From: a virus | IMG/VR virus record: IMGVR_UViG_3300048838_001838 | Location: 1 to 26,338 of that record | DNA length: 26,338 bases | Strand: one strand, 5' to 3' | Shown: positions 1 through 8,368 of the stretch, one piece after another | How positions within the stretch are numbered: the stretch's first letter is position 1 | How the letters are laid out: each line of letters begins with the position of its first letter | Notes under the pieces: generated by a model | Database searches by the model: none | Seen by the model: only the letters and a program-made list of their open reading frames with translations | What the model was told of the DNA's origin: nothing | Translations under genes and position numbers: made by a program

Positions 1-3000
1 CTAATTTAACTTGATGATTCTTCTGTTGCCACGGTCGACTGCCCTTGCTAATGTTCTCCCATCGCATTCCAAAGTAACCTGTATCACCTGATTATGGTTT
101 GCTTGTGTAGTTACCTGTCCACCAGTGTTGTAGCTTGATTTTGGGCTTACATTGGCTGGATTGTAACTTGGCATTTTTATGCTTGCCAGGGCTCTTCCAA
201 CCTGCTCAATATTGCCAAAGTTCAGGGCATCAAAGAACGGCACACCCAAAGCCCTAACTCTATCGGCAGCTATAATATACTCACTGTCAGATATCGCGAT
301 GATATTACTGTCTGAGGTAGTGGTTCCCTTGCCCCTAAAAAGCCCTGGTTGGCCACCTTCAGCGAACTTCTGTGACGCAATCAACCCTACTTGAGCCGCA
401 CCTAATGTCCCAATCGCAATAGCTGCAGGAACAGCATACCATGCCGGCTTTTGAGTTAGAGCATTAGTCACGCCTTCCGCTGTATTCATCATAGCTGAAG
501 CTATCTGAACCTTCTGCTCTATACGCTTCATTGTACGCACTTTCTTCTCATATTCGGCATTGATCTTTTCTTTTTCAGCACTCAGCCAGGCTTCGGATTT
601 TCGCTCTGCTTTGGCACGTTGTTCGAGGTTACGAAAAGCACTGTTTTTAGCCGCCTCAAGATTACTATACATCTGTCCCCAGATAGCAGATATCTGTCCT
701 GCAATATGTTGATACTGCCCTACAATTGCCTCCTGATCGCCCGCATTTATGCCGAGGGTATTCAACAGTTTACCCCGGAAATTCATCTGTACATCTCCAG
801 AGATGCGTTCAGCATTAAGCTCTCTCATCCGCAGCTTCAGTATCACGGCTTTTTGATCTTCAGACACCTGCATCAACCGCACATCCTCTTCAATCCGCGC
901 TTTTTTCCACTCATAATAGCCTGAGTCCAAAAACTTAACCTGGTTGTAATAGCTCGCCAGGTCGCTCTCACGGTTAACCGCCAATTGTGCCTTCTGGGCG
1001 CGTCCCATATACACATCCAACAGCTTTTGCTCTGCTTCGCTTACCTCGCCATCTGCCTCAACTATCGCCTTCAACGCGTTATAATATTCCCAAGCCTTTT
1101 TTGCTATCTCTTGATACGTTACCAGCCCCAAGTCACGAAGCTCTGCCAAATGGCTCATTTCGGCCTCATATTGCCCTTCAAAATCCAGCATGACACGGTT
1201 GCCAAACTCTTTCTGTTCTTTATCCAGATTCTTAACCTGGTCCCCAGCCCATTGTTTTTGCCCAGACTCGTTCCCAACGAACATAATCCCAGCCTCGAGG
1301 TCTATCTGCTTACGCTTCCAGGAATAGTAATCCGCGTCATAGAACTTAACAGCTTCGTAGTATTGCTTTACGGCGTCTTCATCTGCCTTCAGATAGTCTG
1401 CCTTCAGGTTCCGTTTATCTTGCTCATACTTCATAAAAAGCCCCGCCTCCGCCTCGGCATTTCCTTTCACCAGCTTCAGATTGGCATTATACTCAGTTTC
1501 AAGCTCCTGTAAAGCCACTTTATGAGCGTCAAATCCCACTTGCCTGGCCCGGTTAAAAGCTGCTATTTCCTCAAGCAAGCTCTTGCGCTTATCTTCTTTG
1601 GACTTGTCCGTACCACCTTCACCGGGAGGTATGCTACTATCTTCTCTGGGTATCCCGTCTTTCAATAAAGCGTTATATCGTTGCTTTCCGGCAATCATTA
1701 TGTTTACCATAGTTGATGCCCGCTGCAAGGCCGCCTGCTCTTGATTGTTAAAGGTCTTGGAACTCTTACCCAAATCCTCTAAACGCTTAGAAAGGTTCTC
1801 CAAGTAACTCAGACTAAGAACGCTTGAATCATTGTTTAATAGTGCTTGCATATCAGTATAAATACCTGATAATGCATTTGAGCGTTTTGCCGTTAAGGCC
1901 ATGTCCCGCCAGTTAAACTCTTTGGACAATATCTCGTACGCTTCAATGCGATTGTTCTCAATCCGGTTCTTTGCCAGCCTTAGCTCAGTCTGCCATTGTT
2001 GTTTATCCAAATCAGAGAGTGCCTGCCTTGCTTTATCAGCAGCACCCTTAACCCCAGCCAAGCTATTACTGTAGCTATCTGTAGCACTAATCAATGAAGG
2101 ATACTTGTTGGCAAGCTTTTGATGAATGCCAGACAGTTCGCCTTGTTCAGATTTACTTAATCGGGCTTTGGTTGCCAATTGCTCGTACCGTTCTGCCATT
2201 CTAAGTGTGGATTTCTCTTCATCCTTGTTCTTCATAAGGCTTTCGTTCTTGAGTTCTAATGCTTCTCTCTCGGCATCATATTTGTCTTTAAGGGCTCCAG
2301 TATTTACCTTAAGAGCGGCGTTAAGTCCCACATAAGCCGCAGTTATTCCCAAGACAATCCACCCTACCACTGGAATACTGGCCATAAACCCCTTCAGTGC
2401 GTTACCTGCGGCAGCTATACTTGCCCCAAGACCCTTCATGGCCGCAGAAAAAGAGATAGTCCCTAATGTAACTCCTTTATGAATAGCAACCGTAGCTACA
2501 ATAGAAGCAACGTGTCTCTGCTGTTCAATAGTTAGTGCTGCAAAGGCGGCTTTATTTGCCATAATAACTAATGTTTGCTTTACTATCAAGGCATTTGTTA
2601 ATACCAAACCAATAGTTATAGCTTTTTGCTCATCGCTCATTGCAGTCGCATACTCTATCAATGGCTTCAACGCATTAGTAAGACGTTTAATCTCAGGGAG
2701 TACTCCTGTGGCAAGCGTTTCCTGAAAGTCGCCCCATGTGTTTTTCAATTGCTGGATACTGCCTGCAGACGTCTGTGCTTGATCCGCGGCAAGTCCGAAA
2801 TAACCGGTTCCAATATTGATTACTTGGTTAAATTTATCAGCCTTACCAAGGGTTTCATCCAATACAATCCCGTATCTGGATAACATCATAGTGTTGCCTG
2901 CTCCGGCCTTACCAACCAAATCCATGGCCGTAGCCAAATCTATCCCAAAAGCGGCAGATAAACCTATTGCTGCCTTAGTCGCGCGCATTAAAGTTTCGGT

Positions 3001-3453
3001 GTTATCAAAACGGGCAATGTTCTGCATTTGAGCCATTGCAGTCATCAGCAATTCATCACCATGGACAGTAGCTTGCTGAAGACTGGCGGCATAGTTTTGC
3101 AATACCTTGCTGTTTTGCTCTACCTCAAGACCTGTTGCTCTTAAAGCGCCTTTTAGTGCAGTCTCGGCAGATTCTTGCTCCTGGGAAGCTCTAATCATGG
3201 TTCCAATAGTTTGGTTATACGTTGCTCCGATTGTGTTAATAGTGCCCTTTATCCCATTTAACACCAAGCCCCATTCAGCAAACTGAGCTTTAAGCTTGGT
3301 CAAAGGATTCGTTACATTCTTGTTTATCTCAGCAGCAACGCTGCCCAGGTCAATGTCAGCATCTATATTGTATTTCTTTAAGAGAGTTTCAACAATTTGC
3401 TGGAGCTCTTCTTTTCCCTTAAAGTCTATTGTAACGGTTAGCTTTTCACTCAT
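1..3453 (-). CDS. Tail tape measure protein
   Basis: At 1150 residues this is the longest gene, and it lies last in the left-arm tail run, just after a tail-chaperone-like gene, the usual place for a tape measure protein. Such proteins set tail length and may help DNA entry. Visible features: alanine-rich helical N-terminal half, a hydrophobic stretch around residues 275-380 (ITIGLVLTNALIVKQTLVIM, then IPVVGWIVLGITAAYVGL), long charged coiled coils from about 390 to 1000, and a Gly/Ala-rich segment near 1025-1060. Start ATG is preceded by AAAGG with suitable spacing. The stop codon occupies the first three bases of the window, so the gene is complete, but downstream baseplate genes would lie outside. 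Family identity rests on length, composition and position rather than on a specific motif. Confidence 0.88.
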   Translation of the reverse strand: MSEKLTVTIDFKGKEELQQIVETLLKKYNIDADIDLGSVAAEINKNVTNPLTKLKAQFAEWGLVLNGIKGTINTIGATYNQTIGTMIRASQEQESAETALKGALRATGLEVEQNSKVLQNYAASLQQATVHGDELLMTAMAQMQNIARFDNTETLMRATKAAIGLSAAFGIDLATAMDLVGKAGAGNTMMLSRYGIVLDETLGKADKFNQVINIGTGYFGLAADQAQTSAGSIQQLKNTWGDFQETLATGVLPEIKRLTNALKPLIEYATAMSDEQKAITIGLVLTNALIVKQTLVIMANKAAFAALTIEQQRHVASIVATVAIHKGVTLGTISFSAAMKGLGASIAAAGNALKGFMASIPVVGWIVLGITAAYVGLNAALKVNTGALKDKYDAEREALELKNESLMKNKDEEKSTLRMAERYEQLATKARLSKSEQGELSGIHQKLANKYPSLISATDSYSNSLAGVKGAADKARQALSDLDKQQWQTELRLAKNRIENNRIEAYEILSKEFNWRDMALTAKRSNALSGIYTDMQALLNNDSSVLSLSYLENLSKRLEDLGKSSKTFNNQEQAALQRASTMVNIMIAGKQRYNALLKDGIPREDSSIPPGEGGTDKSKEDKRKSLLEEIAAFNRARQVGFDAHKVALQELETEYNANLKLVKGNAEAEAGLFMKYEQDKRNLKADYLKADEDAVKQYYEAVKFYDADYYSWKRKQIDLEAGIMFVGNESGQKQWAGDQVKNLDKEQKEFGNRVMLDFEGQYEAEMSHLAELRDLGLVTYQEIAKKAWEYYNALKAIVEADGEVSEAEQKLLDVYMGRAQKAQLAVNRESDLASYYNQVKFLDSGYYEWKKARIEEDVRLMQVSEDQKAVILKLRMRELNAERISGDVQMNFRGKLLNTLGINAGDQEAIVGQYQHIAGQISAIWGQMYSNLEAAKNSAFRNLEQRAKAERKSEAWLSAEKEKINAEYEKKVRTMKRIEQKVQIASAMMNTAEGVTNALTQKPAWYAVPAAIAIGTLGAAQVGLIASQKFAEGGQPGLFRGKGTTTSDSNIIAISDSEYIIAADRVRALGVPFFDALNFGNIEQVGRALASIKMPSYNPANVSPKSSYNTGGQVTTQANHNQVIQVTLECDGRTLARAVDRGNRRIIKLN

Positions 3454-3469
3454 TTGCTTTTTCCTTTAT

Positions 3470-3622
3470 TTAGGCTATAATGTAATGTGAGGTTAGAATA
3501 ATGTTGTTTACCATAATAACTGCTGTAGTCACGCTATTACTACTTGCCTTTCTACGCTTCCTTGGTGCAAAAGGCTGCATCAAAACAGGCACGATAATAG
3601 ACAAGTTCATCAAATAGTCCAT
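3470..3622 (-). CDS. 50-residue ORF between tail chaperone and tape measure
   Basis: This short ORF begins at an ATG overlapping the stop of the 44-residue ORF (TAATG) and ends 17 bases before the tape measure start, so it fills the remaining gap exactly. The protein starts MDYLMNLSIIVPVLMQPFA, then has a basic patch (APRKRRKAS) and a hydrophobic C-terminal half (VTTAVIMVNNIILTSHYIIA). It could be a small membrane or tail assembly product, or simply an open frame. No Shine-Dalgarno was identified apart from coupling to the upstream stop. I do not recognise it. Confidence 0.35.
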   Translation of the reverse strand: MDYLMNLSIIVPVLMQPFAPRKRRKASSNSVTTAVIMVNNIILTSHYIIA

Positions 3623-3756
3623 TACTTCATCACCATCATTGGGCAAAAAGCCTGGCTCCGTTCTTCATTCCAAAGCTCCATCAATGCCGATGCCTCGTCA
3701 ATCTCGGTTTCATTCGGGTTCACGCCCATCCTGCATAGATAGTATCTCAGCTTCAT
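3622..3756 (-). CDS. 44-residue ORF overlapping tail chaperone (possible frameshift extension)
   Basis: The ORF starts at an ATG sharing four bases with the chaperone stop (ATGA) and lies in its -1 frame. The product starts MKLRYYLCRMGVNPNE and contains ALMELWNEERSQAF. Many tailed phages make a second, longer chaperone (lambda G/GT, Mu 41 type) by ribosomal frameshifting into exactly such a frame before the tape measure gene. The frame is open upstream through at least the last 17 chaperone codons, so a -1 shift would give a fusion. I see no canonical X-XXY-YYZ heptamer; a GTG-GGG-ATG run near the end of the chaperone is the only slip-prone site noted. Simple translational coupling is equally possible. 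Confidence 0.5.
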   Translation of the reverse strand: MKLRYYLCRMGVNPNETEIDEASALMELWNEERSQAFCPMMVMK

Positions 3757-4085
3757 GAAGATGTTTCCGGGTTCGCATCCATCCCCACTTTCATCAGATG
3801 AGGTTCTATTGGCCCTACTGTTGTATCGATCAAAAAAGGGATAATCACACCCATAGAGTCCTCCCTACTTACATGTTCCCATGGCATACCTTCAAAGGTG
3901 CTCTCACCGGATATAATTTCACAAGCTTCTGCCAATCTGCCTGTTTTAAGCAACTTGCCAGCAAGACCCGCGAACGTTAACTGGCTAATCTTTTCCAAAT
4001 CTCCTGTCAAAACGCCTTCAATTCCGGCGTCTTCAAAGATTGGATACAGCTTGCTGAGTGTGCTTATATCAGTCTTAATCTTCAT
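3753..4085 (-). CDS. Tail assembly chaperone-like protein
   Basis: A 110-residue acidic, helical protein located between tail genes and the tape measure, the slot of gpG-type chaperones that bind the tape measure before tail tube assembly. It contains LTFAGLAGKLLKTGRLAEA and later MKVGMDANPETSS. Start ATG has AAGGAG seven bases upstream. Its stop overlaps the start of a 44-residue ORF in the -1 frame. No catalytic motif is visible. The call is by size, position and overlap with a short downstream ORF; the sequence itself is not diagnostic. Confidence 0.55.
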   Translation of the reverse strand: MKIKTDISTLSKLYPIFEDAGIEGVLTGDLEKISQLTFAGLAGKLLKTGRLAEACEIISGESTFEGMPWEHVSREDSMGVIIPFLIDTTVGPIEPHLMKVGMDANPETSS

Positions 4086-4096
4086 GTTCTTCTCCT

Positions 4097-5149
4097 TTAT
4101 ACTTTGATCTTTAGATTTGTATTGTCTGCCGTAACCAGCTTCTCTGCCAGGCGTGCTGCCAAATAGCTCACCACCGTGTCACTAAGTAAATTGGCATCAA
4201 TATCCACAGTGTTATGAACCGTGTCACAAGCTGCCGTGTCACCCAAAAGGCTTACGCTGATTATCCTGGCATGCACATAGTCGTATTTACCCACATTCAT
4301 AGGCATGTCATACGTGAAGTTAGGATACTTAGCGCTAAGCTCAATCAGCCCGGTTTCATTGCCGGTAATGGAAGTCTCTGCGGCATCATCAAACAGCAAT
4401 TGGCACACGTAGCTAATCCCCACACCTTCCACAGGATCGCTGGTAATATAAAGCCTGTTTTCACCCTTGCTTATTGCAGGGTTATCTACAACCTTGGGAA
4501 TGTGTTCTGTTATCAAATCGTTCACTCCTGGGGTTGTCACTGCATAATGAGTTGTACCTGAAAGAGGGGATATACTTTTTATATTGCGATACCGAACTGC
4601 CACATGCAAATAGTTGCCATACCAGCCGCTGTCTTTTACTATATTCACAATGTTCGCCACAGAGCCATCGAAGTTCACGGTAGCCCCGCTGCTTGCCACC
4701 ACACTATTACCACTCACGCTCAAGCTGGTATTGGCATTAGTGTCCACACACCAGTAAAACAGATAAAACCCTCCCCATGGTTCGCTTACCGTGGCTGTAC
4801 TAAGCCTCAAAAAAGCTCCCATTTCGCTTATATTGGGAGTGGCAGGTGTGATTCCGGCAAGGCTCATTACAGCTTCTTTCACCTGGGCATAATTCACGGC
4901 ATAGCCATCTTCTGTCCCTGCGCTCAAACTGCGTATCTGTTTGTTGTTAGCGTCCAGATAGTCTTTCAGCTTCAGCTTTCCTGCGCTTATCTCGAATGCG
5001 CTGTTGTCACCCAGGATCAAGTCCCTAAGTGAGGTAATTTCTATCTTTTTGGGTTCATAGCTATCGCTGGCATCTGCGCAGAGCAGTAAATCCACCAACG
5101 CTGGTGAACTCAGCAGTTGCAATCCCTCTAATGTGCTGTCATTTTCCAT
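4097..5149 (-). CDS. Phage structural protein, fibre-like N-terminal motif
   Basis: A 350-residue protein. Around residues 62-95 it has LDANNKQIRSLSAGTEDGYA followed by VNYAQVKEAV, close to the 'dmnnnrItnLa.p....DAvn.ayv' motif found near the start of many tail fibre and virion surface proteins. The remainder is rich in beta-prone, Ser/Thr/Val residues (GNSVVASSGATVNFDGSVAN) as expected for a trimeric or lectin-like virion protein. A GGAGG ribosome site precedes the ATG. It is followed by the chaperone gene, whose ribosome site overlaps this stop codon. It may be a surface-exposed tail or head decoration; its place before the tape measure is unusual for a receptor-binding fibre. Confidence 0.5.
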   Translation of the reverse strand: MENDSTLEGLQLLSSPALVDLLLCADASDSYEPKKIEITSLRDLILGDNSAFEISAGKLKLKDYLDANNKQIRSLSAGTEDGYAVNYAQVKEAVMSLAGITPATPNISEMGAFLRLSTATVSEPWGGFYLFYWCVDTNANTSLSVSGNSVVASSGATVNFDGSVANIVNIVKDSGWYGNYLHVAVRYRNIKSISPLSGTTHYAVTTPGVNDLITEHIPKVVDNPAISKGENRLYITSDPVEGVGISYVCQLLFDDAAETSITGNETGLIELSAKYPNFTYDMPMNVGKYDYVHARIISVSLLGDTAACDTVHNTVDIDANLLSDTVVSYLAARLAEKLVTADNTNLKIKV

Positions 5150-5157
5150 TGTTCCTC

Positions 5158-5712
5158 CTATTTAAAGCTTTCATTTGCAGTTGTGTCAATCTTGCTGTAT
5201 TCAGTTTCCGGAATTATCAGCCTTCCGCCACCGGCACCCAATAGCAGGTAGTGTGTAGCATCCAGCATCAGGAAGCGCGGTAAGTTCACAATCTTAGGTA
5301 TCTCATCAAGTAACCCGATACTCTCGAAGTTCAGATCAACGCTTTGCCCGGCGTTCAAGTTGGTAATCTCTTTATAGTCTATAATGTCCTTGCTCTTCAC
5401 GAATATAGATAGCGTAGCTCCGCTGTTGAAACGTGGCTGTAGCAATATCCCTGCTCCAGTCTGCTTGTGAGTGTTTATAATGTTTATCAGCTTCAGATGT
5501 GCCTGGTAGTCCTGGGGACGCAGATTCCACAGCTTAAGGGTAACCTTGGCGCGCCAGCCCTTAAAGTCTGTAATAGTTCGGCCTGAAAGCGTCTTGTGTT
5601 CTTCTTCTTCCGGCTCAAAACCCACTTGGCCAGCCGGGTTTTTACCGCTGAATTGAACAGACAAATCGCCCAGGCTAAATCGTGGTGATCCATAGCTAAA
5701 TATCGGATACAT
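5158..5712 (-). CDS. Hypothetical tail-associated protein (184 aa)
   Basis: The protein begins MYPIFSYGSPRFSLGD and includes WRAKVTLKLWNLRPQDYQAH, then INIINTHKQTGAGILLQPRF and SVDLNFESIGLLDE. The alternating beta-type pattern and small size recall tail tube-associated or distal tail domains, but I do not recognise a family. GGGAGAG lies directly upstream of the ATG, partly within the stop region of an 18-residue micro-ORF that ends at the base before this start. It lies between large terminase and the fibre-like protein in one continuous leftward run. Confidence 0.6.
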   Translation of the reverse strand: MYPIFSYGSPRFSLGDLSVQFSGKNPAGQVGFEPEEEEHKTLSGRTITDFKGWRAKVTLKLWNLRPQDYQAHLKLINIINTHKQTGAGILLQPRFNSGATLSIFVKSKDIIDYKEITNLNAGQSVDLNFESIGLLDEIPKIVNLPRFLMLDATHYLLLGAGGGRLIIPETEYSKIDTTANESFK

Positions 5713-5769
5713 CTACTCTCCCGTAATGGCACACGCCCCAGTGTACCCAATGCTCAGTCCTTGTTTCAT
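5713..5769 (-). CDS. 18-residue micro-ORF after terminase
   Basis: The 67-base gap between terminase and the next gene holds an ATG with AGGAG nine bases upstream, 18 codons (MKQGLSIGYTGACAITGE) and a TAG joined directly to the next ATG. The spacing and strong ribosome site suggest it is translated and couples translation to the downstream gene. It could be a leader peptide with no product role. Existence is visible; function is unknown. Confidence 0.4.
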   Translation of the reverse strand: MKQGLSIGYTGACAITGE

Positions 5770-5779
5770 TTTTCCACTC

Positions 5780-7042
5780 CTACATAAACCTGAAATCTAT
5801 TATCTTATTACCCGCACTCCAGTCTATTGCCAGGGCCAGTGCCCAAAACTTATCGCCATGATGTTCACTGTCCTCACTGTTATAGCTGAAGGTGCTGGTC
5901 TTATTTGCGCTTCTGCGAATGCTAAGAATATGGCTTATCAGGCTCGGATCATTGGGAATGCGCACCCGCTTTTCCTCAAATGCTATCTTCACCTTCTTAG
6001 CCAGGCGTTCTTTAACTGCAGGAGCAAAGCTAACCCCCCGTACTTTGTCCGGATAAAGATACTGCAAATCCTCATGCAGGTTCATTCCGATCCCGCCCTT
6101 GTCTATCGCCATAAGTTGAGTACCTGGCTGTGCCAGGATGCTGCCAAGCTTCTCTTTTTGGGTTCTAAATGGCATCTTCAACCAGCTTTGAATGCCACAG
6201 CACCAGACCACCTTATCCAGGCGGAAGGTCTCGGCAACGGCTGTTTCGTCTTTGCTTCTGCCAATATCAACGCCGTAAACGAAGTTGCGCTTGCCCTTGC
6301 TTTCGGGTATCATCAATGCCAGGCTTTCAAAAGCCTCGCTCCCGGGATCATACAAACATGGCTCAATCAAATTGTAGGGGATATAGCTGTCTGTGGTATC
6401 CAGGGGAATACACTCGTATGCCTGGGCAAATTCTTCCGGGTCGAATAGCTCGCGCAGTTCCTCGATATCCACCGGAAAGCCGTCATTTATCGCGTCATGA
6501 ATGGTCACGCAGTGTTTACTCCACTTCTCGCTTTTACGCTCCCATATCTGCCAAAACTTGTCTATTCGGCTCTTTGGTGTGCTTATTACCGTCACACGCC
6601 CGTTCACCGCGGTAATGCTGGGGACTATTGCCTGCCATATCTCCTTATCCCGGATCGTGAAGGCAAATTCATCCAGGTAAACATCACCGTTAAATCCGCG
6701 AGCTGTTCGCCAATTTGTGCTGCAAACCATGACATGTTTACCGTTGGCAAGCTCAATATAGCCCTCTTTATCTACTGCCGGAAGCATGTTCATGTTCTCC
6801 AAATGCCCACGCACATAGTTCATCACTATCTCGGCATTCTTCTTGGATGCAGACACTATTAGCTGATTGCGCTCCCGCACCAAAGCCCCGGAGATCGCAT
6901 CAAGTGCCACCGTCAAACTAAAGCCTATCTGACGGCTCTTGTTCACGATCCTCCACCTGCTGCTATCCCCAACAAACTTTAACTGATACGGATACAGCGT
7001 CTTCTTGATGTATGGTGCCAGAAGCTCAATGTACTTGTTCAT
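5780..7042 (-). CDS. Terminase large subunit
   Basis: The ATP-driven DNA packaging motor and nuclease. The 420-residue product has the Mu gp28-like phrase RWRIVNKSRQIGFS (residues 29-42, a Walker A variant), VYLDEFAF (121-128, Walker B with catalytic Glu), and STPKS (154-158, coupling motif). The RNase H-like nuclease half follows, with GVDIGRSKDETAV (257-269), a second acidic site in AIDKGGIGMN and a third at ALAIDW near the C-terminus. The start overlaps the stop of the preceding small gene (ATGA), indicating coupled translation. It is the third member of a portal-small gene-terminase cluster. Length is somewhat short for large terminases but all motifs are present. Confidence 0.92.
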   Translation of the reverse strand: MNKYIELLAPYIKKTLYPYQLKFVGDSSRWRIVNKSRQIGFSLTVALDAISGALVRERNQLIVSASKKNAEIVMNYVRGHLENMNMLPAVDKEGYIELANGKHVMVCSTNWRTARGFNGDVYLDEFAFTIRDKEIWQAIVPSITAVNGRVTVISTPKSRIDKFWQIWERKSEKWSKHCVTIHDAINDGFPVDIEELRELFDPEEFAQAYECIPLDTTDSYIPYNLIEPCLYDPGSEAFESLALMIPESKGKRNFVYGVDIGRSKDETAVAETFRLDKVVWCCGIQSWLKMPFRTQKEKLGSILAQPGTQLMAIDKGGIGMNLHEDLQYLYPDKVRGVSFAPAVKERLAKKVKIAFEEKRVRIPNDPSLISHILSIRRSANKTSTFSYNSEDSEHHGDKFWALALAIDWSAGNKIIDFRFM

Positions 7043-7335
7043 GCTTTCTTTGCTTCCACTCTCTCCAGGAGGACATCAACCAGACTATCAAACTGTTTTA
7101 CCTGCGAGTCCAGAAGCTTCAGCCATTCTTCATCTATTACGAGGCTACCCGCTTCAGAAGCAGTGTTCAAACACATCATGTACAAAGCACCTAAGATACG
7201 ATGCTGACTGAGACCATGCTTCTTACATCCTTTTATCAAAGCTCCTTTAAGCCTCTTCACAGCGTCCTGCTCAATCACAGTCCTAAGTGTTCTTTTGCTC
7301 TTTTCTCTTTTACTCTTTGTTGATGTCATCCTCAC
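7039..7335 (-). CDS. Small basic helical protein, candidate terminase small subunit
   Basis: A 98-residue protein with a very basic N-terminus (TKSKREKSKRTLRT) and helical remainder (LKGALIKGCKKHGLSQHRIL, then WLKLLDSQVKQFDSLVDVLL). It lies between portal and large terminase and overlaps both by four bases, so all three are coupled. Small DNA-binding terminase subunits are commonly encoded next to the large subunit. No recognised HTH is certain, although HGLSQHRILGAL could be a recognition-helix region. The listed start is a GTG overlapping the portal stop; an ATG six bases later (7329), just behind GGGGTGAGG, is an alternative. Confidence 0.55.
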   Translation of the reverse strand: MRMTSTKSKREKSKRTLRTVIEQDAVKRLKGALIKGCKKHGLSQHRILGALYMMCLNTASEAGSLVIDEEWLKLLDSQVKQFDSLVDVLLERVEAKKA

Positions 7336-8351
7336 CCCCGCAATACACTCAACGCCGTTTCTGCCTCACTGGGCATCACGTCAAATGCCTTAAAGCTGAT
7401 ATCAGTAGTCATCCCCAGCCGTTCCTTAAAGAACAGGTCAAGCTGCCCGCCAAAGATGTTCTGCAGAGGCTTTATCTGCGTGGTAAGGAATATCTTCAGC
7501 TCGCCGGCAGCTTCTCCGCCGCCACCAAGTGACCCGGGAATAGCTATTCCTGCCAGCCGTGGGGGAACGCCATGACAGCTAATTATCTCCATCATGGTCT
7601 TATCCTGCAGCTCCAAAAACTTGCCCTCTTTGGTATCCTGAAGCTTTTCCAATTGCACCTCCACACCCTCGGGAACAGGAGCCACGCAGAATTTGGAAGC
7701 GTTTTCCACGCCCCGGAATTTATCCCGGAAGAACTTGCGTAGTCCCGCTTCGGTATTGGGCCCCAAATCCCCGCCTTTAATGAACAAAATGCCATCGGGA
7801 ATGGCGTTATTGGCAAAGAAGTTCTTGTTATAAGTCTTTATCGTGGAAAGCAGCTCAATGGCTTCATCTTCTATCAGTGGCAAATAATCCGGGCAGCCCC
7901 ACAACGAAGACAGCATACTTGGCTCTCTAAAGTGCCACACCTGTTCCGCAGAGAAGTCCACCTTGTCTTTGCCGTTTTCCTGAACCCAGCCGCCATCCTT
8001 TCCGGCATTAACCGTCCAGCTTGGCATGTGATAAATCTCCACCCCGCTCCCCGTGCTCACAACTTCCCAAAAGGCGTCACCAAATATCCGCAAGTCAAGA
8101 ATGGTCTTCTGCAGCAGGGTAAAAACACTATCACCACGCACGCACTCACGCAGCTTATTCACCACGTCCTGGCTTTCAATCCCGTCACCCAGGATGCAGA
8201 TAGTTTTCAGGTTTATACACCGCTGATGATACGAGTTCCGGTAATAGCAATCAATCAGTTCCTGAACGTCATAAGGTCTGCTGTTGTCCTGCTTCTTGCT
8301 GTCACTTTGCTTGCTTTGGCCTGCGCTGCTTTTCACCACCCAGAATTTCAT
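7332..8351 (-). CDS. Portal protein (P2 Q / PBSX type)
   Basis: The portal dodecamer at the capsid vertex through which DNA is packaged and ejected. The 339-residue product has features of the P2 gpQ/PBSX portal family: RPYDVQELIDCYYRNSYHQR near residues 25-44, GDAFWEV, the 'SLWGCPDYLPLIEDEAIELL' helix region, a 'FFANNAIPDGILFIKG' segment, and HGVPPRLAGI followed by a Gly-rich stretch (GSLGGGGEAAGE). Length suits this family (about 340). AGGGG precedes the ATG. Its location after the tail tube genes rather than before the capsid protein is unusual. Confidence 0.9.
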   Translation of the reverse strand: MKFWVVKSSAGQSKQSDSKKQDNSRPYDVQELIDCYYRNSYHQRCINLKTICILGDGIESQDVVNKLRECVRGDSVFTLLQKTILDLRIFGDAFWEVVSTGSGVEIYHMPSWTVNAGKDGGWVQENGKDKVDFSAEQVWHFREPSMLSSLWGCPDYLPLIEDEAIELLSTIKTYNKNFFANNAIPDGILFIKGGDLGPNTEAGLRKFFRDKFRGVENASKFCVAPVPEGVEVQLEKLQDTKEGKFLELQDKTMMEIISCHGVPPRLAGIAIPGSLGGGGEAAGELKIFLTTQIKPLQNIFGGQLDLFFKERLGMTTDISFKAFDVMPSEAETALSVLRG

Positions 8352-8368
8352 CTTTAAACCCCTGCTGT

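Noticed and set aside
985-1512. + strand open frame of 175 codons opposite tape measure
   Set aside because: Low-complexity Leu/Ile/Phe-rich product, no ribosome site, antisense to the tape measure coiled coil.
3770-3800. Classical -1 frameshift heptamer at the chaperone end
   Set aside because: No X-XXY-YYZ sequence is in the correct phase; only a GTG-GGG-ATG run was found, which is weak.
5726-6448. Long + strand open frame of 240 codons opposite terminase
   Set aside because: It lies fully antisense to a gene with clear terminase motifs and has a composition typical of a shadow frame.
7300-7322. 16-base match between 7303-7322 and 17137-17160 (CTCTTTTACTCTTTG type)
   Set aside because: Low-complexity pyrimidine repeat that codes for Lys/Ser/Arg in one place; too simple to infer a shared element.
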